NCBI GenBank assembly: GCA_003241475.1
Contig: QFQB01000020.1
Span: 1 to 28,708 of the forward strand
Source of the DNA: Micavibrio aeruginosavorus
GTDB taxonomy: Bacteria > Pseudomonadota > Alphaproteobacteria > Micavibrionales > Micavibrionaceae
DNA: 28,708 bases
Reading direction: 5' to 3'
Shown: piece by piece, positions 22,615 through 28,708 of the stretch
How the letters are laid out: the number at the start of each line of letters is the position of its first letter
Numbering within the stretch: the stretch's first letter is position 1
Position numbers and translations under genes: made by a program
Notes under the pieces: generated by a model
What the model saw: the letters and a program-made list of their open reading frames with translations, nothing else
The model's database searches: none
What the model was told of the DNA's origin: nothing

Positions 22615-25293
22615 TTACGCCGCGGCGGATTTTGCCGAAACAAGATCGCGCAGAACGTAATGCAGAATGCCGCCGTTCTTCATGTAGTCAATCTCGTCCG
22701 CCGTGTCGATGCGGCAGAGTAGCTTGATCTCGTCCTTTTTGCCGTCGGGGCGCGTGATCGTCAACGTCACATCGGACAGCGGTTTCAAATCACCTTCGAG
22801 GCCCGAAACATCGAATGTTTCCTCACCCGTCAGCTTCAGATCGGCGCGCGTCATGCCATCCTTGAACACCAGCGGAACAACACCCATGCCGACGAGATTC
22901 GATCTGTGGATACGCTCGAAGCTTTCCGCGATCACGGCTTTGACGCCGAGCAACGTCGTGCCCTTTGCGGCCCAGTCTCGGGAAGAGCCTGTGCCATATT
23001 CCTTACCGGCAATCACAACGAGAGGTGTGCCATCTTCCTGATATTTCATGCAGGCATCGTAGATTGGCATTTCTTCGCCTTTGTAACGGGTGAAGCCACC
23101 TTCTTTGCCGCCCAGTAGTTCGTTCTTGATACGGATGTTGGCGAACGTGCCGCGCATCATGACTTCGTGGTTTCCACGGCGTGCGCCGTAGGAGTTGAAG
23201 TCGATTGGTGCAACGCCGTTCGCGATCAGATATTTACCTGCCGGAGAGTCCTTCTTGATAGAGCCAGCCGGAGAAATATGGTCAGTCGTGATGGAATCAC
23301 CGAACAGCGCCATCAGCTTCGCACCCTTCACATTCGAAATCTTGCCGCCTGCTTTGGCGGTCATGCCTTCGAAGTATGGCGGGTTTTGAACATAGGTGGA
23401 TTTATTGTCCCACGAATATGTCTCGCTTGACGCGTTGCCCTTGATGTCCTGCCATTCTTTGGGGCCAAGAAACACGTTGGAGTAACGGCTCTTGAACATA
23501 TCCGGCGTCAGGCATTTGGCCACCATGTCGGTGACTTCCTGATTGGTCGGCCAGATATCTTTCAAGAAAACATCCTTGCCGTTTTTGTCTTTACCGATGG
23601 CGTCCGTGAACAGGTTGATCTTCATCGAGCCTGCAATCGCGTAAGCCACGACCAGCGGCGGAGACGCCAGATAGTTCGCCTTCACATGCGGGTTGATACG
23701 GCCTTCGAAGTTACGGTTACCCGAAAGAACACCCGCCACCGTCAGATCGCCTGCCACAACGGCGTTAGCGATATTTTCAGGCAGAGGACCGGAGTTACCA
23801 ATACAGGTTGTGCAACCGTAACCCACGAGGTTGAAGCCGATAGCATCGAGATCTTTTTGCAGATCCGCTTTTTCGAGATAGTCGGTGACGACTTGGCTTC
23901 CAGGTGCAAGCGATGTCTTGACCCAGGGCTTGCGCGTCAGACCCAGCGCGTGTGCTTTTTTCGCGACCAGTCCAGCCGCGACCATAACGGACGGATTGGA
24001 TGTGTTGGTGCAAGACGTGATGGCGGCAATCGTGACAGCGCCATCTTCCAGTGCGTAATCCGTGCCTTCGACAGGAATGGATTTGCCGGAAACTTCAAGT
24101 TTCGCGAAATCAGGCGCGGCGTCTTTGAGCAAAATTCTGTCCTGCGGACGTTTCGGACCAGCAATCGATGGTTCGACTTCGGACAGATCGAGCGCCAGCG
24201 TGTCGGTGAACACAGGCTCATGGCCCTTCTCACGCCACATGCCCTGTTCTTTTGCGTAAGCTTCGACCAGAGCGCAACGGGCTTCGTCGCGGCCTGTAAA
24301 TTTCAAATAGCGGATTGTCTCCTCATCAATCGGGAAGAAGCCGCATGTCGCGCCGTATTCCGGCGCCATGTTGGCAATCGTCGCACGGTCGGCCAGAGAC
24401 ATGTTATCCAAACCATCGCCGTAGAATTCGACGAATTTGTTGACCACTCCTTTTTTACGCAACATCTGCGTAACGACCAGAACGAGGTCCGTCGCCGTCG
24501 TACCTTCTTTCATTTTGCCCGTGATCTTGAATCCGATAACTTCGGGGATCAACATAGAGACAGGCTGGCCGAGCATCGCGGCTTCGGCTTCGATACCGCC
24601 TACGCCCCAGCCAAGAACGGCCAGTCCGTTGACCATCGTCGTGTGCGAGTCCGTGCCCACCAGCGTATCGGGGAATGCGACTTCTTTTCCGTTCTGGTCT
24701 TTTTCAACCCAGACAGTCTGCGCAAGGTATTCCAAATTGACCTGATGGCAGATCCCCGTCCCCGGAGGAACGACGCGGAAGTTGTTGAAGGCTTTCTGGC
24801 CCCAGCGCAGGAATTGATAGCGTTCGATGTTTTGTTTGAACTCTTCAATCACGTTGTTCTGAAACGCTACAGGAGAGCCGAATTCATTGACCATCACCGA
24901 GTGGTCGATCACGAGATCAACAGCACAAAGCGGATTGATTTTTTGCGGATCGCCGCCGAGCGTTGCGGTTGCTTCGCGCATAGCCGCCAGATCCACCACA
25001 GCCGGAACGCCGGTAAAGTCCTGCATCAGCACGCGGGCAGGACGATAAGCAATCTCGGCATCGGATTTCTTGTTTTTCTGCCACTCAATAACGGCCTGCA
25101 CGTCTTTTACCGTGACGGAGCGGTCATCTTCAAAGCGGAGCATATTTTCCAGCAAAACCTTAAGTGTGAAGGGCAACTTGGAAATATCGCCGAACTTGGC
25201 TTCAGCCGCTTTCAAACTGAAATAATCGTAGGACTTCCCGCCAACGTTAAGGGTTTTACGGGCTTTCAATGTGTCTTGTCCGGTGCGTGCCAT
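22615..25293 (-). CDS. acnA: Aconitate hydratase A
   Basis: 892 aa, the usual length for the AcnA/IRP1 class. It interconverts citrate and isocitrate in the TCA cycle using a [4Fe-4S] cluster. The three cluster ligands are visible at the expected spacing: Cys428 in ITSCTNTSNPS, and Cys494 and Cys497 in YGCTTCIGNSGP. Other anchors are QDFTGVPAVVDLAAMR near 90-105, VGTDSHTTMVNGLAVLGWGV, and the swivel domain with GDSITTDHISPAG and GSSRDWAAKG. It ends with a short Ser/Ala tail. The upstream region holds a TTGAGAATGAT stretch (25326-25336) that resembles an iron-regulator half-site. The gene is closed by the terminator at 22570. Confidence 0.98.
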   Translation of the reverse strand: MARTGQDTLKARKTLNVGGKSYDYFSLKAAEAKFGDISKLPFTLKVLLENMLRFEDDRSVTVKDVQAVIEWQKNKKSDAEIAYRPARVLMQDFTGVPAVVDLAAMREATATLGGDPQKINPLCAVDLVIDHSVMVNEFGSPVAFQNNVIEEFKQNIERYQFLRWGQKAFNNFRVVPPGTGICHQVNLEYLAQTVWVEKDQNGKEVAFPDTLVGTDSHTTMVNGLAVLGWGVGGIEAEAAMLGQPVSMLIPEVIGFKITGKMKEGTTATDLVLVVTQMLRKKGVVNKFVEFYGDGLDNMSLADRATIANMAPEYGATCGFFPIDEETIRYLKFTGRDEARCALVEAYAKEQGMWREKGHEPVFTDTLALDLSEVEPSIAGPKRPQDRILLKDAAPDFAKLEVSGKSIPVEGTDYALEDGAVTIAAITSCTNTSNPSVMVAAGLVAKKAHALGLTRKPWVKTSLAPGSQVVTDYLEKADLQKDLDAIGFNLVGYGCTTCIGNSGPLPENIANAVVAGDLTVAGVLSGNRNFEGRINPHVKANYLASPPLVVAYAIAGSMKINLFTDAIGKDKNGKDVFLKDIWPTNQEVTDMVAKCLTPDMFKSRYSNVFLGPKEWQDIKGNASSETYSWDNKSTYVQNPPYFEGMTAKAGGKISNVKGAKLMALFGDSITTDHISPAGSIKKDSPAGKYLIANGVAPIDFNSYGARRGNHEVMMRGTFANIRIKNELLGGKEGGFTRYKGEEMPIYDACMKYQEDGTPLVVIAGKEYGTGSSRDWAAKGTTLLGVKAVIAESFERIHRSNLVGMGVVPLVFKDGMTRADLKLTGEETFDVSGLEGDLKPLSDVTLTITRPDGKKDEIKLLCRIDTADEIDYMKNGGILHYVLRDLVSAKSAAA

Positions 25294-25429
25294 GATATAT
25301 AGGACCTTTTTTGTGCTCTATCTTATTGAGAATGATGAAAAAAACGACGCGAATGTTCGCGAAGAGTCTATCATGGGCTCATATTGGCTAAAAAGAGGTT
25401 AATGCAAGGATATGGTGTAAAATAATTTG

Positions 25430-25577
25430 AAAAGCGTGCAACGCACCCTATTGCTGCCACATTTGGGCGCGATCCTGAAACTGTAGCCGGACATTCCTCC
25501 TTCTCTTGTCAGTTTCCATCCGGTTGCCAAAAGCCGTTACAATTCAAACCGCTGCCTCCCCGGGCAGCGGTTTTTGT
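25430..25577 (+). ncRNA. Candidate small RNA with a CCUCC loop
   Basis: An intrinsic + strand terminator at 25547-25575 has no + strand gene before it, so some transcript must end there. TTGAAA (25427-25432) and TATTGC (25449-25454) are a weak possible promoter, so the true 5' end could lie anywhere between about 25430 and 25465. GCCGGA (25486-25491) pairs with TCCGGT (25519-25524), enclosing a loop with TTCCTCCTTCTC, which is complementary to Shine-Dalgarno sequences. GAAACTG (25477-25483) can instead pair with CAGTTTC (25510-25516), giving a pseudoknot or alternative fold. Alphaproteobacteria are known to carry sRNAs with CCUCC-type loops. No known RNA family is recognised. Confidence 0.55.
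25547..25575 (+). terminator. Orphan Rho-independent terminator
   Basis: AACCGCTGCC (25547-25556) pairs with GGCAGCGGTT (25563-25572) over a 6-nt loop, followed by a T-run on the + strand only. It belongs to no annotated gene and supports the small RNA upstream. Confidence 0.9.
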
Positions 25578-25692
25578 ATCCATTTGAATTTAAATATAAA
25601 AATTCATTATATTTTTCATAATTTGCAAATCATTCAGAATTTAGAATATCTTTGTCTCAACGGTCAAGAGACACAAGAATTAGGGGAATGAT

Positions 25693-26145
25693 ATGCCACA
25701 AGATAACGATGACAATGATAATAAAGGAACAGGTGTAGGCGGCTTGGTAATGAATGCGCTTGAAACTGCATGGAAATTCAGCCCTGCAGGTTTATTGCAT
25801 ACGGTCGGAAAAACCACTGCCGAGCATCTTGTAGAAGATGCTAAAAACGGGGACGTCGTGAAAGGCTTCTGGGATGCAAGCGTTCCCGGCATGATCTATA
25901 ATGCAGCTTCAGAATTGATGGGGTCAATCACAAACCCCCAAACCGATATCGATCTGAGCAAAGGCTTCGACTCAGTCGCCGCACGCGGAGCAGCCCCCCT
26001 GCCCATCACCGGCATCACGATGGACCAAGACGGCACATTTAATTTTCCCGATGCGCAAGGAGCACAACCATTGCCTGCCAAATTCGAGAAGAGCGATAAG
26101 CCAGCCGTCCAGCTGTACAGAGGCCCTGGTGGCGGCACACCTTAA
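25693..26145 (+). CDS. Unknown 150-aa protein
   Basis: Begins with an Asp/Asn-rich tail (MPQDNDDNDNKGTG), then a moderately hydrophobic helical part (GGLVMNALETAWKFSPAGLL...), an acidic segment, and a Pro/Gly-rich end (YRGPGGGTP). There is no signal peptide. The combination of an amphipathic Gly/Ala helix region and a disordered Pro/Gly tail is reminiscent of the unknown proteins at 5775 and 7248, but I cannot align them. A GGGGAA ribosome site lies upstream. It is a single-gene unit with a strong terminator at 26159. Function unknown. Confidence 0.7.
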   Translation: MPQDNDDNDNKGTGVGGLVMNALETAWKFSPAGLLHTVGKTTAEHLVEDAKNGDVVKGFWDASVPGMIYNAASELMGSITNPQTDIDLSKGFDSVAARGAAPLPITGITMDQDGTFNFPDAQGAQPLPAKFEKSDKPAVQLYRGPGGGTP

Positions 26146-26158
26146 AAGCATAGCTTAA

Positions 26159-26188
26159 AAAAAACCCGCCTCTTCCGGCGGGTTTTTT
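26159..26188. terminator. Bidirectional terminator
   Basis: CCCGCC (26165-26170) pairs with GGCGGG (26177-26182), flanked by A and T runs. It lies between the convergent genes ending at 26145 and 26190 and touches the stop codon of the latter. Confidence 0.9.
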
Positions 26189-26189
26189 C

Positions 26190-26861
26190 TTACCGCTTGC
26201 CGCGGCATAGATTATTCACGCGATTGTATTCCTGCAAAGAATCCACCTGTTGTTGTAACTGCATGCGTTCCTTGTTCATCTGCGCAGAATAGGCTTTGAC
26301 AATGCCTTGCGTGTAATCTTGCAGGCGTTTTTGTTCTGCCTGCATCTGCCCTGCCGGAAACGGCCCGTGGGCATAGCCGGTTTTTTTCAACGCCGCATCC
26401 AGACCTTTGACGATGATGCTCGTGTATTTGTTCACGATCATCCGGTCCACCTGAATATGCTTTTGCTCATGCTCCATCACAGCCTTGTACATGCAGCCGT
26501 CTTTGGCAAAGTCCTTGGCAATATAGATTTTCGGGTTGATGTGAATGCCGATTTTCAAATTGTCGACATAAAGACACCCCAGATTCAATGATGGGTAATT
26601 TTCCTGATAGAGCCGGATATTCTGCGAAACCGTGACCTCACCGCTCATCAGGCCGCCGACATGCGCCTGCACCTTGTCACCATAAGGAGACACCGTATCG
26701 CTGCCGATCTTATCAAGCTGTTCCTGATACTTGCTATGGTCGTATTTGACGCTAGTGTCCGAAGCTGCGACCGTGATCTGGGGCGTGCGTTTGAGATGGC
26801 ATTCAACATCCGCCGCCGCCAGATGGAAATAGCCTGCCACCAAATAATCCAATCCGATCAA
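26190..26861 (-). CDS. Putative exported protein with an HExxH zinc-protease motif
   Basis: 223 aa from TTG 26861, preferred because AAAGGG lies 8 nt upstream; the longest frame starts at TTG 26930, with no ribosome site. The N-terminus is hydrophobic (LIGLDYLVAGYFHLAAA), probably a signal or anchor, then a Cys. The central part holds GCMYKAVMEHEQKHIQVD; HEQKH (about 131-135) fits the HExxH zinc-binding motif of metallopeptidases, with E/D residues after it as possible third ligands. Two more Cys (GCLYVD, DGCMY) may form a disulfide. The C-terminal third is a Gln/Lys-rich coiled coil. It could be a DUF922-like putative protease; the activity is inference. Confidence 0.65.
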   Translation of the reverse strand: MIGLDYLVAGYFHLAAADVECHLKRTPQITVAASDTSVKYDHSKYQEQLDKIGSDTVSPYGDKVQAHVGGLMSGEVTVSQNIRLYQENYPSLNLGCLYVDNLKIGIHINPKIYIAKDFAKDGCMYKAVMEHEQKHIQVDRMIVNKYTSIIVKGLDAALKKTGYAHGPFPAGQMQAEQKRLQDYTQGIVKAYSAQMNKERMQLQQQVDSLQEYNRVNNLCRGKR

Positions 26862-26943
26862 TCGTTTCACCCTTTGCGAAAATTGCCGTCTTAGAGTATA
26901 ACGGTAAGCGGTAAGAATATCATTAATCAAGCGGGATCACATC

Positions 26944-27225
26944 ATGGGTGCAATCGGCCAATTTCTCCTGTTTCTTTTAGACGTTTGCTTCTGGATTATC
27001 ATCATTCAGGTCGTCCTGAGCTGGCTGATCCTGTTCGACGTCATCAACGTCAGAAACCCGCAGGCCGCCAATTTCGTGCGCTTGATCGAACGGATTACCG
27101 ACCCGGTTTACAAACCGCTTCGCAAAGTCATTCCGCCGATCGCGGGCATCGATATCACGCCGATTATCCTGATCTTTGCGATCTATCTTTTGAAAAGTCT
27201 TGTTGCCAGCGTCTTTTTCGCCTAA
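26944..27225 (+). CDS. YggT family integral membrane protein
   Basis: 93 aa with two membrane spans (about 7-30 and 70-92). They flank the conserved cytoplasmic segment RITDPVYKPLRKVIPP and the following GIDITPIILIF, which is the family signature. YggT proteins are small inner-membrane proteins implicated in osmotic tolerance and, in some bacteria, in cell division or envelope assembly. The next gene, folD, begins 10 nt after the stop, so the two are one operon. Confidence 0.9.
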   Translation: MGAIGQFLLFLLDVCFWIIIIQVVLSWLILFDVINVRNPQAANFVRLIERITDPVYKPLRKVIPPIAGIDITPIILIFAIYLLKSLVASVFFA

Positions 27226-27235
27226 GGACTAGCCT

Positions 27236-28084
27236 ATGACCAAGGCCGCGATTATTGACGGAAAATCCATCGCCGCCGATCTCCGCAAGGAAATCGCGCG
27301 CGATGCAAGCGCGTTGAAAGAACGCGGCGTCATGCCGGCTCTCGCCGTTATCCTCGTCGGCGACAATCCCGCCTCGCATGTCTATGTCGCCAATAAAATC
27401 AAAGCCTGCGAAGAAGTCGGCATCAAAAGCTACGAGCACCGCATGGACGCAAACTCCACGCAACAGCAGGTGCGCCATGTTATCAAGAACCTGAACGCAA
27501 ACCCGGATGTTCACGGCATCCTTTTGCAACTTCCCCTGCCCGAGCATTTGAACGCCGATGCATTGATCCAGCAGATCGCGCCGGAAAAAGATGTCGATGG
27601 ATTGACCTATATCAACCAAGGCAAGCTGGTCGCGGGCGATGAAACGGGCCTTGTTCCCTGCACGCCGCAAGGTTCGCTCCGCCTCATCCACACGGTCACG
27701 GAAAACCTGACCGGCATGAATGCCGTCGTCATCGGGCGCTCGCTCCTGTTCGGCAAGCCGATGGCGCAATTGCTGATCGGCGAAAGCTGCACCGTCACGA
27801 CCGCGCATTCGAAAACAAAAGACCTTCCTGCCCTGTGCCGTATGGCCGATATTCTTGTGGCCGCTGTGGGCCGTCCCGATATGGTCAAAGGCAACTGGAT
27901 CAAACCGGGCGCCATCGTGATCGACGTCGGAATCAACCGTCTAGAGAACGGCAAGCTGACCGGCGATGTCGATTTCGCCGAAGCCTCCAAGGTTGCTGGC
28001 CATATTACGCCCGTCCCCGGCGGTGTCGGCCCCATGACCATTGCCTGCCTGCTCCGTAATACATTGAAATCAGCCGGTTTTTAA
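27236..28084 (+). CDS. folD: Methylenetetrahydrofolate dehydrogenase/cyclohydrolase FolD
   Basis: 282 aa, normal length. It interconverts 5,10-methylene-, 5,10-methenyl- and 10-formyl-tetrahydrofolate with NADP, feeding purine synthesis including PurH. Catalytic Tyr50 and Lys54 (HVYVANKIKA) and Asp121 (EKDVDG) fall at the same numbers as in E. coli FolD. Further marks are PCTPQG (141-146), the nucleotide-binding GRSLLFGKPMAQLL and the closing TPVPGGVGPMT. AAGGA precedes the ATG. It is co-transcribed with yggT. Confidence 0.98.
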   Translation: MTKAAIIDGKSIAADLRKEIARDASALKERGVMPALAVILVGDNPASHVYVANKIKACEEVGIKSYEHRMDANSTQQQVRHVIKNLNANPDVHGILLQLPLPEHLNADALIQQIAPEKDVDGLTYINQGKLVAGDETGLVPCTPQGSLRLIHTVTENLTGMNAVVIGRSLLFGKPMAQLLIGESCTVTTAHSKTKDLPALCRMADILVAAVGRPDMVKGNWIKPGAIVIDVGINRLENGKLTGDVDFAEASKVAGHITPVPGGVGPMTIACLLRNTLKSAGF

Positions 28085-28157
28085 CCTTTACAGCTAAAAA
28101 TCCTTGCTTATCTGCGCCCCCTTATATATGTTATGGCAAATTTAAGAGCGCAGACCA

Positions 28158-28708
28158 ATGACACCACGACCGTCCACCATTGATCTTGATTACGCTATGG
28201 CCGTCGGCCGCGGCGAACGCGCGGTTGACGACCCTATCCGCAAGGGCGAGATTATCTTTCAATTACAAGATCATTACTGGCAGGCGCATTGGGCAGACAA
28301 TCTTATGGGTCACGGCAAGGATTACATGTCCGAAGACGGCACGAAAGTACGCGGCTATACCAGCCGCGAGTCCTATAATGCGATACTAAACATACTCGAC
28401 AGCCAATCGCACTCGCCGCAATTCACAAACCGTATCGACGCCATTGCGGAAGAATTCATGCCCAAAGATGCACAAAGCATGGGGCGCTTCGCGCATTGGA
28501 ACAAGCTTGACGATTACCAGAAAAGACAAACGATAACACAGAGCGTTGACGCTTTAAGCAAACTTATCAAACATCATTTCGATCTGGATCCTGCTTTGGA
28601 GGTAGAAACAAAATTTGTCTATCGCCGCTTGGATTATCACACCGGACGTTACGGGACAGTCATTCTCACCAACGCCGCTTTTGTCGATCTGGATGATCCA
28701 CAAAGATG
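28158..28708 (+). CDS. Unknown protein, 3' truncated by the window end
   Basis: Open from ATG 28158 to the last base (183 complete codons), with no stop. It begins MTPRPSTIDLDYAMAVGRGE and is hydrophilic, rich in Asp, His, Tyr and Arg, with no signal peptide or membrane span. No domain recognised. An AT-rich stretch (28104-28132) before it could contain a promoter, and CTGCGC (28112-28117) with GCGCAG (28148-28153) forms a 6-bp inverted repeat around it. The ribosome site is weak. It is certainly protein-like in codon pattern, but its function is unknown. Confidence 0.7.
   Translation, partial: MTPRPSTIDLDYAMAVGRGERAVDDPIRKGEIIFQLQDHYWQAHWADNLMGHGKDYMSEDGTKVRGYTSRESYNAILNILDSQSHSPQFTNRIDAIAEEFMPKDAQSMGRFAHWNKLDDYQKRQTITQSVDALSKLIKHHFDLDPALEVETKFVYRRLDYHTGRYGTVILTNAAFVDLDDPQR

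Larger units (their letters stand above)
25294..25692. other. Intergenic region between acnA and an unknown gene
   Basis: 399 bases between divergent genes. Bases 25294-25420 should contain the acnA promoter (minus strand). Bases 25430-25577 hold the small-RNA candidate and its terminator, listed separately. Bases 25578-25692 are very AT-rich, with a TAGAAT box (25642-25647) but no well-spaced -35, and end in the GGGGAA ribosome site of the next gene. No protein-coding gene is supported. Confidence 0.6.

Noticed and set aside
23686..25302. A 538-codon + strand open frame opposite acnA
   Set aside because: It is an exact antisense shadow of a certain aconitase gene. The translation is rich in His, Arg, Cys and Phe with no protein-like segments, and it has no ribosome site.
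1..28708. tRNA, rRNA, CRISPR arrays, transposases, prophage genes
   Set aside because: I scanned the intergenic regions for tRNA T-arm sequence, direct-repeat arrays and transposase or integrase motifs, and saw none.

Overview
The window is 28.7 kb of dense bacterial chromosome, about 55% GC, with gene families typical of Alphaproteobacteria: a CheA-receiver fusion in a cheA-cheW-cheY-cheB-cheR run, a CheZ-type phosphatase, a CtrA-like TTAACCAT site, a histone-tailed HU and many short envelope proteins. An uncultured or Micavibrio/Rhodospirillales-like lineage is my guess; no rRNA or other taxonomic marker is present to prove it.

Layout. 1-3813 (+): the end of a hybrid CheA, then CheW, CheY, CheB and CheR, a complete receptor-to-response-regulator adaptation module. 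3884-5458 (+): purH. 5775-11054: mostly unrecognised accessory genes. These are a glycine-rich, hydrophobic-hairpin protein with a coiled-coil partner, a 357-aa protein with an EF-hand-like segment, a divergently oriented I78-type protease-inhibitor lipoprotein, and a tandem set of three exported proteins sharing a cysteine-bracketed SH3-like unit. 11108-12931 (+): lepA. 12983-13893: a strikingly AT-rich DUF3800 gene whose stop codon lies inside a strong three-tier RNA hairpin, the best candidate here for a little-described protein-RNA system. 14039-16282: an XRE regulator, three small membrane or zinc-ribbon proteins and a DUF2795 protein. 16330-19061: a tailed HU protein (-), prmB (+), a small unknown gene (-) and cheZ (+). 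19210-22022 (+): unknown genes, including a protein with three internal repeats of about 77 aa behind a near-consensus sigma-70 promoter. 22012-25293 (-): a YgjV-type membrane protein and aconitase acnA. 25430-25577 (+): an unannotated intergenic transcript candidate with its own terminator and a CCUCC-bearing loop. 25693 to the end: an unknown gene, an HExxH protein (-), yggT-folD (+) and a truncated unknown gene.

How the genes work together. The chemotaxis genes form one circuit: CheA phosphorylates CheY and CheB, CheR and CheB set receptor methylation, and the separately placed CheZ removes phosphate from CheY. CheZ carries both the phosphatase motif and a C-terminal acidic peptide that resembles the CheY-binding peptide of FliM. 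purH, folD, acnA, lepA, prmB and hup are housekeeping genes (purine and one-carbon metabolism, TCA cycle, translation, nucleoid). They are separated by small lineage-specific genes, many of them exported. Clear intrinsic terminators mark most unit boundaries.
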